DNA of 64,000 nt, taken from NCBI RefSeq assembly GCF_003600835.1, contig NZ_NQYC01000001.1:4177001-4241000 (forward strand). Direction: 5' to 3'. Below are positions 11,478-20,418 of the stretch, one piece after another. Both the position numbers and the translations under genes were made by a program. The notes below the pieces were generated by a model that was not told the DNA's origin, ran no database searches, and saw only the letters and a program-made list of their open reading frames with translations. Source of the stretch: Bacillus sp. PK3_68 (GTDB taxonomy: Bacteria > Bacillota > Bacilli > Bacillales > Domibacillaceae). Position 1 is the stretch's first letter; each line of letters starts with the position of its first letter.

Positions 11478-12425
11478 GTGAAAGTGTATATGTTGCATCA
11501 TCCCCATAACTTAGACAAAAATAATTTGCCCCCTTTAGTGATGGCTCTTGGCTTTTTTGATGGAGTCCATACCGGGCACCAGCAAGTCATTCGTGCGGCG
11601 GTAGAGAAAGCAAGGAATCAGGGCATAAAAAGTGCGGTGATGACATTTGATCCTCATCCGTCCGTCGTCCTTGGAAATACACATAAACCAATAAAATATA
11701 TTACTCCAATGGATGAAAAAATTAAAAAAATAGAGTCACTAGAGGTAGATTATTTGTTTATTGTCCGATTCACCTCTGATTTTGCAGCACTCGAACCCCA
11801 GCAATTTGTTGATGAATATATTATTGGTCTCCATGTGGAGCATGTCGTTGCCGGATTTGATTACACATATGGCCGCCTTGGGAAGGGCACAATGGAAACT
11901 CTTCCTTTTCATTCGCGTGATGTCTTTACTTCAACAACGATTGATAAATGGGAGTATGAGCAAGAGAAAGTTAGTTCCACAAAAATTCGCCACTTTCTTG
12001 GGGAAGGAAATGTGGAAGAGGCAGCCCGCTTGCTCGGAAGGCCTTATGAGGTAAAGGGCACAGTCATTCATGGAGACAAGCGTGGCCGCAAAATTGGATT
12101 TCCCACCGCAAATGTGGAAGTGGATGAAGATTATCTCATCCCTGAAACGGGCGTCTATGCAGTGAAATTAAAAGTGAAAAATGAATGGTATGAAGGAGTT
12201 TGCAATATCGGCTACCGTCCGACATTCAAGCATCCCGATGAGCACAGTCTGTCGGTAGAGGTTCATATTTTTGATTTTGACCACTCGATATATGGAGAAG
12301 AGGTTTCTGTTAAATGGTATGCCCGGCTACGTGGGGAACAGAAATTTGATGGGATTGATGCCCTTGTGGCTCAAATTGACAAAGACAAGCAGGCGGCTGT
12401 TACGTATTTTGCAGTGGAAAGGTAA
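11478..12425 (+). CDS. ribF: Bifunctional riboflavin kinase / FAD synthetase
   Basis: RibF (RibC in B. subtilis) converts riboflavin to FMN and then FAD. The N-terminal nucleotidyltransferase domain (about 1-185) has VMALGFFDGVHTGHQQVI and the later VAGFDYTYGRLGKGT and SSTKIR. The C-terminal flavokinase domain has GDKRGRKIGFPTANVE, the usual PTAN motif, and NIGYRPTF. GTG 11478 gives MKVYMLHHPHNL, which aligns best with relatives. GTG 11469 is an alternative but lies only four bases from the AGGAGG at 11459-11464, so the start is not certain. The product is about 315 residues. Confidence 0.94.
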   Translation: MKVYMLHHPHNLDKNNLPPLVMALGFFDGVHTGHQQVIRAAVEKARNQGIKSAVMTFDPHPSVVLGNTHKPIKYITPMDEKIKKIESLEVDYLFIVRFTSDFAALEPQQFVDEYIIGLHVEHVVAGFDYTYGRLGKGTMETLPFHSRDVFTSTTIDKWEYEQEKVSSTKIRHFLGEGNVEEAARLLGRPYEVKGTVIHGDKRGRKIGFPTANVEVDEDYLIPETGVYAVKLKVKNEWYEGVCNIGYRPTFKHPDEHSLSVEVHIFDFDHSIYGEEVSVKWYARLRGEQKFDGIDALVAQIDKDKQAAVTYFAVER

Positions 12426-12430
12426 AGAGG

Positions 12431-12459
12431 TTGCATTTTTTCTTAAGATAAGCTATGAT
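12431..12459 (+). promoter_or_regulatory. Sigma-A type promoter for rpsO
   Basis: TTGCAT at 12431-12436 and TATGAT at 12454-12459 are separated by exactly 17 bases. The rpsO ATG lies about 90 bases further on, leaving a leader of the kind that in other bacteria can carry S15 autoregulation. Confidence 0.7.
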
Positions 12460-12553
12460 TAGAAATGCATTATTTGAACCTTTGCTCAGCATCGCGCCGC
12501 TCCAACGCATGCTTGGTAACAGGGGATTTTATAAAAACTAAGGAGGAATTACA

Positions 12554-12823
12554 ATGGCTTTAACTCAAGAACGCAAGAACGAAATTATCAACCAATACAA
12601 AACTCATGAAAGTGACACTGGTTCTCCGGAAGTACAAATTGCTGTGCTTACAGAGCAAATCAATACACTTAACGAGCATTTACGCACTCATAAAAAAGAC
12701 CATCATTCACGTCGCGGTTTGTTGAAAATGGTTGGACGTCGTCGTAACCTATTAACTTACCTTCGTAACAAAGATGTTCAACGTTACCGTGAATTAATTC
12801 AAAAGCTTGGCTTGCGTCGCTAA
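12554..12823 (+). CDS. rpsO: 30S ribosomal protein S15
   Basis: S15 is a primary 16S rRNA-binding protein of the 30S platform. The 89-residue length is exact for the family. Signature stretches are [33 protein letters not shown] and [19 protein letters not shown] lies at the usual spacing before the ATG. The gene has its own promoter and terminator and sits directly upstream of pnp, the conserved bacterial arrangement. Confidence 0.98.
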   Translation: MALTQERKNEIINQYKTHESDTGSPEVQIAVLTEQINTLNEHLRTHKKDHHSRRGLLKMVGRRRNLLTYLRNKDVQRYRELIQKLGLRR

Positions 12824-12832
12824 GCCGTTCAG

Positions 12833-12859
12833 AAAGCGGGATTTGTTCCCGCTTTTTTA
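12833..12859 (+). terminator. Terminator after rpsO
   Basis: AGCGGGA and TCCCGCT pair around a short loop and are followed by six T. The hairpin lies just after the rpsO stop. Confidence 0.85.
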
Positions 12860-12969
12860 TTAGGAGAAAAACAATTGGGATTTAATTCCAAAAGAAAATA
12901 AAAAGTGAATGAGTAACTTATATTTTTCAGCAGAGAATATATAAGATAGATAAATTCAATGATATAACT

Positions 12970-13012
12970 TTGCATGAATCATCCCGAGTGTTATGCTAAT
13001 AGTTAGGATGAT
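12970..13012 (+). promoter_or_regulatory. Possible pnp promoter with flanking dyad
   Basis: TTGCAT at 12970-12975 and TATGCT at 12992-12997 are 16 bases apart. ATCATCC (12979-12985) and GGATGAT (13006-13012) form an inverted repeat that straddles the -10 box and probable start point. This could be an operator or the start of a leader hairpin. Confidence 0.4.
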
Positions 13013-13053
13013 ACGCAATCACAACATTTATTGGTACAGAGAGGGGTTCATTT

Positions 13054-15180
13054 ATGGAGCAAGGGAAACAAACATTTTCCATAGAATGGGCAGGTCGTGA
13101 GCTAACTGTTGAAGTTGGCCAGGTCGCTAAACAAGCTAATGGAGCGGCGTTGATCCGCTATGGAGATACAGTCGTACTAAGTACAGCTACTGCTTCAAAG
13201 GAAGCAAAGCCTTTTGACTTCTTTCCGCTAACAGTTAATTATGAGGAACGCTTATATGCTGTTGGGAAAATTCCAGGCGGTTTCATTAAGAGAGAAGGCC
13301 GTCCAAGTGAAAAAGCAACACTGGCAAGCCGGCTGATTGACCGTCCAATCCGCCCGTTATTCGCGGATGGTTTCCGCAATGAAGTACAAGTAATCAGCAT
13401 AGTGATGAGTGTGGACCAGAACTGCTCCTCCGAAATGGCGGCTATGTTTGGTTCATCATTGTCATTAAGTATTTCTGACATTCCATTTGAAGGCCCGATT
13501 GCCGGTGTCATCGTTGGCCGTGTAAACGAAGAGTTTATTATTAATCCATCTGTTGAACAGCTTGAAAAGAGTGACTTGCACTTAACTGTAGCTGGAACAA
13601 AAGACGCGGTTAACATGGTGGAAGCAGGAGCAGATGAAGTACCTGAAGAGGTCATGCTTGAAGCCATCATGTTCGGCCATGAAGAAATTAAGCGTTTAAT
13701 CGCTTTTCAGGAGGAAATTGTCAAGGCGGTAGGAAAAGAAAAAATCGAAATCGATTTGTACGAGCTTGATGCGGATCTTGAACAGCAGGTTCGTTCTATC
13801 TGTGAAAAGGAAATGGTCGAAGCGATTCAAGTGCAGGAAAAACATGCACGCGAAGATGCGATTAACGCCGTAAAAGCAACCGTTGTTGAGAAGTTTACAG
13901 CCGAAGAGGCAGAGGAAGAAACAATAAAGCAGATCGGACAAACCTTGGACAAGATCGTCAAAGAAGAAGTTCGCCGCCTTATTACAGTTGAAAAAGTAAG
14001 ACCTGATGGCCGAAAAATCGACGAAATCCGTCCGCTATCTTCTATGGTCGGTTTATTGCCCCGTACACATGGTTCTGCTATGTTCACAAGAGGACAAACA
14101 CAAGTACTAAGTATTTGTACTCTCGGTGCACTAGGCGATGTACAGATTTTAGATGGACTTGGCATCGAGGAGTCCAAGCGCTTCATGCACCATTATAATT
14201 TCCCTTCCTTCAGCGTAGGAGAAACTCGTCCATTACGAGCGCCAGGCCGTCGTGAAATCGGTCATGGAGCGTTAGGAGAACGGGCTTTAGAGCCGATCGT
14301 TCCAAGTGAAAAAGACTTCCCATACACGATTCGCCTCGTATCAGAAGTGTTGGAATCAAATGGTTCTTCTTCTCAGGCGAGTATTTGTGCCAGCACGATG
14401 GCGATGATGGATGCCGGTGTTCCGATCAAGGCACCAGTAGCCGGTATTGCGATGGGCCTTGTAAAATCCGGCGAACATTACACTGTTCTATCGGATATCC
14501 AAGGAATGGAAGACCACCTTGGAGATATGGACTTTAAAGTGGCTGGTACTGAAAAAGGTGTTACAGCCTTACAAATGGATATTAAAATTGAAGGCTTGAG
14601 CCGTGAAATTTTAGAAGAAGCTCTTCAACAAGCGAAAAAAGGCCGTATGCATATTTTAGATCATATGATATCTGTCATTGCTGAACCGCGCAGCGAGCTG
14701 TCAGATTATGCACCGAAAATCTTAACGATGACTATTAATCCGGATAAAATCCGTGATGTAATCGGACCAAGCGGCAAGCAGATCAATAAGATCATTGAAG
14801 AAACAGGCGTTAAAATTGATATCGAGCAAGATGGCACAATCTTTATTTCTTCAGTGGATGCCCAGCAGAATAATGCTGCGAAGAAAATCATCGAAGATAT
14901 TGTTCGTGAAGTCGAAGTAGGGCAGCTATACGATGGTACAGTCAAGCGCATCGAGAAATTTGGCGCATTTGTTGAGTTGTTCCCTGGTAAAGACGGGCTT
15001 GTTCACATTTCAGAGCTAGCTGAAGAGCGTGTTCGCAAAGTGGAAGATGTTGTGGCACTTGGTGATAAACTTCTCGTCAAAGTCATCGGTATTGACGATC
15101 AGGGCCGGGTAAATCTTTCGCGTAAGACTGTATTAAAAGAACAAAAAGAAGCGGCTGAAAAACAAGGCCAACAGTCATAA
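13054..15180 (+). CDS. pnp: Polyribonucleotide nucleotidyltransferase (PNPase)
   Basis: PNPase is a phosphorolytic 3'-5' exoribonuclease that degrades mRNA. The 708-residue protein has two RNase PH domains: the first with [13 protein letters not shown], the second with [27 protein letters not shown] and [24 protein letters not shown]. They are joined by the all-alpha linker. A KH domain ([23 protein letters not shown]) and an S1 domain ([20 protein letters not shown]) close the protein. Length and order are standard. AGAGAGGGG precedes the ATG. It follows rpsO with its own likely promoter. Confidence 0.97.
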   Translation: MEQGKQTFSIEWAGRELTVEVGQVAKQANGAALIRYGDTVVLSTATASKEAKPFDFFPLTVNYEERLYAVGKIPGGFIKREGRPSEKATLASRLIDRPIRPLFADGFRNEVQVISIVMSVDQNCSSEMAAMFGSSLSLSISDIPFEGPIAGVIVGRVNEEFIINPSVEQLEKSDLHLTVAGTKDAVNMVEAGADEVPEEVMLEAIMFGHEEIKRLIAFQEEIVKAVGKEKIEIDLYELDADLEQQVRSICEKEMVEAIQVQEKHAREDAINAVKATVVEKFTAEEAEEETIKQIGQTLDKIVKEEVRRLITVEKVRPDGRKIDEIRPLSSMVGLLPRTHGSAMFTRGQTQVLSICTLGALGDVQILDGLGIEESKRFMHHYNFPSFSVGETRPLRAPGRREIGHGALGERALEPIVPSEKDFPYTIRLVSEVLESNGSSSQASICASTMAMMDAGVPIKAPVAGIAMGLVKSGEHYTVLSDIQGMEDHLGDMDFKVAGTEKGVTALQMDIKIEGLSREILEEALQQAKKGRMHILDHMISVIAEPRSELSDYAPKILTMTINPDKIRDVIGPSGKQINKIIEETGVKIDIEQDGTIFISSVDAQQNNAAKKIIEDIVREVEVGQLYDGTVKRIEKFGAFVELFPGKDGLVHISELAEERVRKVEDVVALGDKLLVKVIGIDDQGRVNLSRKTVLKEQKEAAEKQGQQS

Positions 15181-15182
15181 TC

Positions 15183-15213
15183 AAAAACCAGAGGATGCTC
15201 CTCTGGTTTTTTC
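15183..15213 (+). terminator. Terminator after pnp
   Basis: AAACCAGAGGA and TCCTCTGGTTT pair around a three-base loop, followed by a T run. Confidence 0.9.
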
Positions 15214-15273
15214 GCATGTTCTATAATCCCTCTATTTTTCATAATTTTAAAACAATGGGGGGAGGCATGGACA

Positions 15274-16251
15274 ATGGGAAAAATAAAACATATGATTAGT
15301 GTATTAATCATTGGAATGATTATGTTCTTTTTCGTTGAAAGCAAATTGATCAGCGGTTATCTTGAGGAATTAAAGAACGAGGCGCAATTCGCCCATCAAA
15401 GCGGACCATCATTGCTTCAACAGATCCAACAAGAAGCGAAAGATCGCTATGTTTCACCTCAGAATGCCAAGATTGATCGAGTATGGAAAGCAATACCCGG
15501 TTATAATGGACTGAAAGTAGATGAAAAGAAGTCCTACCAATTGATGAAAAAAGATGGAAGGTTTCAAGAAAGCCGTTTAATATATAAACAAATACCACCT
15601 AAGGTCCATTTAAAGGACTTGCCCCCCGCTCCAATTTATCGTGGACATTCTGACAAGGCAATGGTAAGCTTGGCTATTAATGTAGCATGGGGGGAAGAAT
15701 ATTTACCGGAAATGTTAGAAGTGTTGAAAAAGCATTCAATTCATGCTACCTTTTTCTTCGAAGGGCAATGGGTAAAAAAACACCCTGATCTTGCTAAAAT
15801 GATTATAGATGCTGGACATGAAGGAGGAAATCACTCTTACACTCATCCGGATATGGCACGCCTAAGCAAGGCGCGTGCCAGAGAAGAGATGGAAAAGACA
15901 AATAAAGTTATTGAATCAGCAACAGGAACCCGTCCGCTGCTGTTCGCTCCTCCAAGCGGCAGCTTTACTGACGCGACAGTAGAAACTGCTCATCAGCTCG
16001 GAATGAATACAACTTTGTGGACAGTAGACACGATTGATTGGAAGAAACCTACGCCCGAAGCTCTTATTAATAGGGTCATAAGCCGTGTGCATCCAGGGGC
16101 GATCATTTTAATGCATCCGACTGAATCATCGTCCGCTTCTTTAGACACATTGGTTAGAAAGCTAAAGGCTAAACAATTAAAAGTGGACACTGTATCCAAC
16201 TTGCTAAGCGAAACTAGAATTATTTCACATACATCATCATCTAGTCATTAA
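15274..16251 (+). CDS. ylxY: Polysaccharide deacetylase-like protein YlxY
   Basis: This 325-residue protein has an N-terminal hydrophobic segment (about 6-24) that should act as signal or membrane anchor, and a C-terminal NodB/CE4 deacetylase-like domain (about 125-310). The second metal motif GNHSYTHPDMARL is intact, as are LFAPPSGSF and LWTVDTIDWKKP. The first motif, usually TFDDG, reads SLAINVAWGEE here, so the usual catalytic Asp pair is absent. B. subtilis YlxY has the same change, so true deacetylase activity is doubtful. GGGGGAGG precedes the ATG. It lies between pnp and mlpA, as in B. subtilis. Confidence 0.88.
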   Translation: MGKIKHMISVLIIGMIMFFFVESKLISGYLEELKNEAQFAHQSGPSLLQQIQQEAKDRYVSPQNAKIDRVWKAIPGYNGLKVDEKKSYQLMKKDGRFQESRLIYKQIPPKVHLKDLPPAPIYRGHSDKAMVSLAINVAWGEEYLPEMLEVLKKHSIHATFFFEGQWVKKHPDLAKMIIDAGHEGGNHSYTHPDMARLSKARAREEMEKTNKVIESATGTRPLLFAPPSGSFTDATVETAHQLGMNTTLWTVDTIDWKKPTPEALINRVISRVHPGAIILMHPTESSSASLDTLVRKLKAKQLKVDTVSNLLSETRIISHTSSSSH

Positions 16252-16293
16252 CGAACTCGGCTTTTTTACAGCGGCTGAAATAGGAGGATTACA

Positions 16294-17535
16294 TTGATAA
16301 AAAAGTTTACTTGTGACAATGGGGTTAGAATAGTAATGGAAGAAATACCGACTGTGCGGTCAGCAGCTATTGGTATCTGGATCGCGACAGGTTCAAGAGA
16401 TGAAACACCTGAAAATAATGGTATTTCCCATTTTTTAGAACATATGTTTTTTAAAGGGACGGATACAAAATCAGCAAAAGAGATTGCCGAAAGCTTTGAC
16501 AGCATCGGTGGACAGGTCAATGCGTTCACTTCGAAAGAGTATACTTGTTACTATGCTAAGGTGCTTGATAATCATGCGACTTATGCTGTGGATACGCTGG
16601 CCGATATGTTTTTTAATTCGGCTTTTGCTGAGGAAGAAATGAATAAAGAAAAAAGTGTAGTGTCAGAAGAAATTAAGATGTATGAAGATACACCAGATGA
16701 CATTGTCCATGATTTACTGAGCAAGGCTTTTTATAAAAGTCATCCGCTTGGTTATCCGATACTTGGCACTGAGGAAACACTGGCTTCTTTTACAAGGGAA
16801 AAACTAAAACAATACATGCATGATATGTATACACCTGATCGCGTTGTTATTTCTATTGCAGGCAATGTCAGCGAAGAGCTAGTTCAGCATGCAGCGAAGC
16901 TTTTCGGCTCTTATCAAGGGGGACAACGTCCAGATCATGCGATATCGCCTGAAACATTTACAGAAAAAGTAGCCCGAAAAAAAGAAACTGAGCAGGCGCA
17001 TCTTTGCCTCGGATTTGAAGGATTGCCGATTGGCCATAAAGATGTGTACAATTTAATTGTTTTGAATAATATTTTAGGAGGAAGCATGTCTTCCCGGCTC
17101 TTCCAGGAAGTACGCGAACAGCGTGGGCTTGCTTATTCGGTCTTCTCTTATCATTCTTCTTTTAGAGATAGCGGACTTGTCACGATATATGGCGGCACTG
17201 GAGCAGAACAGCTAGACGAATTATTTGAAACAATCCAGCAAACGCTAGCTACGTTGAAAGCGGACGGAATTAGCGGTAAAGAGCTGCATAATAGCAAAGA
17301 GCAACTAAAAGGCAGTTTAATGCTCAGCCTAGAGAGCACCAATAGCCGCATGAGCCGCAATGGTAAGAATGAGCTGTTGTTAAAGAAACATCGTACGCTT
17401 GATGAAATCGTCAGTTTAATTGATGAAGTAACGATGGAGAAGGTGAATAATCTCGGCAATAAAATCTTCAACAATGATTATTCGGCGGCTTTGATTAGTC
17501 CAGACGGAAAGTTTCCAGGGGCCGTTACTATATAA
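16294..17535 (+). CDS. mlpA: M16 zinc peptidase MlpA (YmxG)
   Basis: This is a processing-peptidase-like M16 metalloprotease of 413 residues. The inverted zinc motif HFLEH is at residues 46-50, and the downstream Glu ligand lies in the EEIKMYEDTPDD region. A second M16 half covers about 170-360 with LNNILGGSMSSRLFQEVREQRGLAYSVFSYHS. In B. subtilis the homologue affects protease gene expression; substrates are unclear. Start codon TTG 16294 follows TAGGAGG at good spacing. It is followed by a strong terminator, and ymxH, which lies next to it in B. subtilis, is absent. Confidence 0.93.
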   Translation: MIKKFTCDNGVRIVMEEIPTVRSAAIGIWIATGSRDETPENNGISHFLEHMFFKGTDTKSAKEIAESFDSIGGQVNAFTSKEYTCYYAKVLDNHATYAVDTLADMFFNSAFAEEEMNKEKSVVSEEIKMYEDTPDDIVHDLLSKAFYKSHPLGYPILGTEETLASFTREKLKQYMHDMYTPDRVVISIAGNVSEELVQHAAKLFGSYQGGQRPDHAISPETFTEKVARKKETEQAHLCLGFEGLPIGHKDVYNLIVLNNILGGSMSSRLFQEVREQRGLAYSVFSYHSSFRDSGLVTIYGGTGAEQLDELFETIQQTLATLKADGISGKELHNSKEQLKGSLMLSLESTNSRMSRNGKNELLLKKHRTLDEIVSLIDEVTMEKVNNLGNKIFNNDYSAALISPDGKFPGAVTI

Positions 17536-17540
17536 TTAGA

Positions 17541-17573
17541 AAAAATCTCTTGCATATAGCAAGAGATTTTTTT
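17541..17573 (+). terminator. Terminator after mlpA
   Basis: AAATCTCTTGC and GCAAGAGATTT form a perfect stem followed by a T run. Confidence 0.9.
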
Positions 17574-17581
17574 ATTCATTT

Positions 17582-17609
17582 CACCGAAATTCTATTTTTT
17601 CATACAATG
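17582..17609 (+). promoter_or_regulatory. Candidate sigma-K promoter of the dipicolinate synthase operon
   Basis: AC at 17583-17584 is followed after 16 bases by CATACAATG at 17601-17609. This closely resembles the mother-cell sigma-K pattern (AC, about 16 bases, CATAnnnTA) with one mismatch. The spoVF operon is sigma-K controlled in B. subtilis. The call rests on motif plus context only. Confidence 0.5.
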
Positions 17610-17640
17610 TAGAAGCGAGAAGAAAGGGATGGTGAAAACG

Positions 17641-18534
17641 ATGCTGACAGGGCTCCAGGTGGCTGTGTTAGGCGGAGATGCCCGCCAGCTTGAAATCATC
17701 AGGAAATTAACAGAACTTGATGCAAAAGTGTATCTAGTTGGGTTTGACCAACTCGAACAAAGCTTTACGGGGGCGGTAAAGGAGAAGCTGGCGGAACTGC
17801 CTTTTAACGAGTTAGATGCCATTATTCTACCGGTAGCTGGCTTGCAACCAACAGGTGAAATTGAAGCAATCTTTTCATCTCATCATCTCCGTTTAACGCA
17901 AGGCATGCTTGAAAAAACGCCCGATCACTGCATTCTATTTACAGGCATTAGTCCTCCGGTACTGACGAAGCTTGCTGCACAAACAGGAAAAACACTCATT
18001 CGCCTATTCGACCGGGATGATGTATCGATTTATAATTCCATACCAACTGCGGAAGGCGCAGTAATGATGGCAATCCAGCAAACGGATTTTACCATACATG
18101 GCTCTTCTGTTGCTGTTCTTGGCATGGGCAGAGTAGGAATGAGCGTGGCTAGGACATTTGACAGCTTAGGGGCAAATGTAAAGCTTGGTGCAAGAAGGAG
18201 CGAACATTTAGCGCGAGCAATTGAAATGGGGCTGACACCGTTTTCCATTGACCAGCTCCCTAAAGAAGCAGAGTCGCTAGATATCATTATTAATACAATT
18301 CCCTCTTTAGTCATTACCGCACAATCCATCGCCAGGATGAAGCCTCATATGTTAATTATTGATTTAGCTTCCAAGCCAGGAGGAACAGACTTTCAATTTG
18401 CCAAAAAGCGAGGCATCAAAGCAATCCTTGCTTTAGGGTTGCCGGGAATTGTGGCCCCAAAAACCGCCGGACAGATTTTAGCGAGCGTGATTGCGGACTT
18501 GTTAGGAGACATAAATACTACGAAAGGAGATTAG
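17641..18534 (+). CDS. dpaA: Dipicolinate synthase subunit A
   Basis: DpaA (SpoVFA) works with DpaB to make dipicolinic acid in the mother cell for spore core dehydration and heat resistance. The product of about 297 residues starts MLTGLQVAVLGGDARQLEI. It has a second Rossmann segment VAVLGMGRVGMSVARTF and the ending LGLPGIVAPKTAGQILA, all diagnostic. ATG 17641 is preferred to ATG 17629 because AAAGGGA is too close to the latter and relatives begin at MLTG. It lies three bases upstream of dpaB and is followed by lysine-pathway genes that supply the precursor. Confidence 0.95.
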   Translation: MLTGLQVAVLGGDARQLEIIRKLTELDAKVYLVGFDQLEQSFTGAVKEKLAELPFNELDAIILPVAGLQPTGEIEAIFSSHHLRLTQGMLEKTPDHCILFTGISPPVLTKLAAQTGKTLIRLFDRDDVSIYNSIPTAEGAVMMAIQQTDFTIHGSSVAVLGMGRVGMSVARTFDSLGANVKLGARRSEHLARAIEMGLTPFSIDQLPKEAESLDIIINTIPSLVITAQSIARMKPHMLIIDLASKPGGTDFQFAKKRGIKAILALGLPGIVAPKTAGQILASVIADLLGDINTTKGD

Positions 18535-18537
18535 AAG

Positions 18538-19137
18538 ATGTCATTAAAAGGGAAGCGAATTGGATTCGGCATTACGGGCTCTCATTGTACGTATGAGGAA
18601 GTGTTTCCGCAAATTAAGAAGCTTGTCGAACTTGGAGCAGACGTAGTTCCAGTTGTAACAGCTACGGTAAAAGGAACAGGCACACGCTTCGGTGAAGTGG
18701 GAGAATGGGTAGAGAAGATTGAAAAAGTGACAGGGAAAAAAGTGATTGATTCCATCGTGGCAGCCGAGCCGCTCGGTCCAAAAATCCCACTCGATTGCAT
18801 GGTGATTGCTCCAATTACCGGCAATTCACTTAGCAAATTTGCCAATGCCATGACAGATTCACCGGTATTGATGGCGGCTAAAGCGACATTGCGGAATTTG
18901 AAGCCTGTCGTTCTCGGAATTTCAACCAATGATGCCCTCGGTTTAAATGGAATGAACATTATGAGGCTTATGCCTGTAAAAAATGTGTATTTTGTTCCGT
19001 TTGGTCAGGATGATCCGATAAAAAAACCAAATTCTATGGTAGCGAGAATGGACAGTCTGACAGAGACAATCGAATCCGCTCTAGAAGGAAAGCAACTACA
19101 GCCGGTTATTATTGAACGGTTCCGCTACGGGAGTTAA
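18538..19137 (+). CDS. dpaB: Dipicolinate synthase subunit B
   Basis: DpaB (SpoVFB) is the flavoprotein-like second subunit of dipicolinate synthase. The 199-residue protein has the flavoprotein fold of the phosphopantothenoylcysteine decarboxylase family, with RIGFGITGSHCTYEEVFP, APITGNSLSKFANAMTDSPVLMAAKA and PVVLGISTNDALGLN. AAAGGAG precedes the ATG. It forms an operon with dpaA; a short hairpin at its end separates it from asd. Confidence 0.95.
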   Translation: MSLKGKRIGFGITGSHCTYEEVFPQIKKLVELGADVVPVVTATVKGTGTRFGEVGEWVEKIEKVTGKKVIDSIVAAEPLGPKIPLDCMVIAPITGNSLSKFANAMTDSPVLMAAKATLRNLKPVVLGISTNDALGLNGMNIMRLMPVKNVYFVPFGQDDPIKKPNSMVARMDSLTETIESALEGKQLQPVIIERFRYGS

Positions 19138-19152
19138 TTTCTCCCCTTTTTT
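19129..19152 (+). terminator. Probable terminator overlapping the dpaB stop
   Basis: GGGAG (19129-19133) and CTCCC (19141-19145) flank a seven-base loop that contains the stop codon. A T run follows. The stem is short, so strength is uncertain. The remaining 170 bases up to asd show AT-rich promoter-like DNA but no box I can fix. Confidence 0.5.
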
Positions 19153-19324
19153 CTCTTTTTTTAAGAACTCAGCATTTTATTGCTCTTTTCGAACTTTAAT
19201 ATGATAAAATAGTAGCTATTAAAAGTGCTATTCTATTTTTTTTTACTATTTAATATTGTTTAAAAACTATTACATATGCACAAGTCTATTTGTTCATAGG
19301 GAATTTGAAAGGGGAAAAAGAAGG

Positions 19325-20377
19325 ATGAATACAAAAGGATTTCATATTGCTCTTGTAGGCGCAACTGGAGCAGTTGGCCAACAAATGCTTCAAACATTAG
19401 AAGAAAGAGAATTTCCAATCCGTAAATTAACATTGCTTTCATCTGCACGCTCTGCAGGAAAAGCGATTCTTTATAAAGGGGAAGAAGTAATTGTACAAGA
19501 AGCAAAGCCCGAGAACTTTGAAGGAGTCGACATTGCTTTGTTCAGTGCCGGGGGCAGCATTTCTAAACAGCTTGCTCCAGAAGCAGTGAAACGGGGAGCG
19601 ATTGTTGTGGATAACACGAGCGCTTACCGCATGGACGAAGATGTTCCGCTCGTTGTGCCGGAAGTAAATAAAGAAGATTTAAGAAAACATAATGGAATCA
19701 TTGCTAACCCGAACTGTTCAACGATTCAAATGGTGGCTGCTCTTGAACCCATCCGCCAATCGTACGGTTTAAAAAAGGTGATTGTATCGACTTACCAGGC
19801 TGTATCTGGAGCAGGAGCGAAAGCCATCAATGAAATGTATAGCCAAACACAAGATATTCTTGATGGCAAAGAAGTAACGCCAGAAATTTTACCAGTAGGC
19901 AGTGATAAAAAGCATTATCAAATTGCTTTTAATGCCATTCCTCAAATTGACAAATTTCAGGAAAACGGCTTTACGTTTGAGGAAATGAAAATGATCAATG
20001 AAACAAAGAAAATTATGCACATGCCAGAGCTTAGTGTAGCAGCTACGTGTGTACGCCTTCCAGTAGAAACTGGGCACTCGGAGTCTGTTTACTTTGAAGT
20101 GGACACTAAGGGATTGTCAGCAGCTGATATTAAACATAAACTGCAGGATGCACCAGGGGTAGTTTTGCAAGATAATCCGGATGAACAAGTGTATCCAATG
20201 CCTGCGCATTGCATCGGAAAGAAAGAAGTATTTGTTGGACGGGTGCGCAAAGACCTGGATGAAGAAACAGGCTTCCATATGTGGGTTGTTTCTGATAACC
20301 TGCTCAAGGGAGCTGCCTGGAATTCTGTTCAAATTGCTGAAACATTGATTGAGATGGAGCTTGTAAAAGAAAAGTGA
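19325..20377 (+). CDS. asd: Aspartate-semialdehyde dehydrogenase
   Basis: Asd makes aspartate semialdehyde, the branch point to lysine/DPA, threonine and methionine. The 350-residue protein has the NADP-binding [12 protein letters not shown] at the N-terminus and the catalytic cysteine Cys131 in [10 protein letters not shown]. It also has [13 protein letters not shown], and the substrate Arg/His region [16 protein letters not shown] 19325 follows GAAAGGGG and GAAGG; the frame extension to 19256 is not conserved. It heads the asd-dapG-dapA cluster. Confidence 0.96.
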   Translation: MNTKGFHIALVGATGAVGQQMLQTLEEREFPIRKLTLLSSARSAGKAILYKGEEVIVQEAKPENFEGVDIALFSAGGSISKQLAPEAVKRGAIVVDNTSAYRMDEDVPLVVPEVNKEDLRKHNGIIANPNCSTIQMVAALEPIRQSYGLKKVIVSTYQAVSGAGAKAINEMYSQTQDILDGKEVTPEILPVGSDKKHYQIAFNAIPQIDKFQENGFTFEEMKMINETKKIMHMPELSVAATCVRLPVETGHSESVYFEVDTKGLSAADIKHKLQDAPGVVLQDNPDEQVYPMPAHCIGKKEVFVGRVRKDLDEETGFHMWVVSDNLLKGAAWNSVQIAETLIEMELVKEK

Positions 20378-20418
20378 TCGTAGGATGATCTCATCACGGA
20401 AATGCAGAGGTGTTTATA

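Noticed and set aside
19138-19324. Lysine riboswitch or T-box before asd
   Set aside because: No lysine-riboswitch core or T-box sequence is visible in the 187-base gap.
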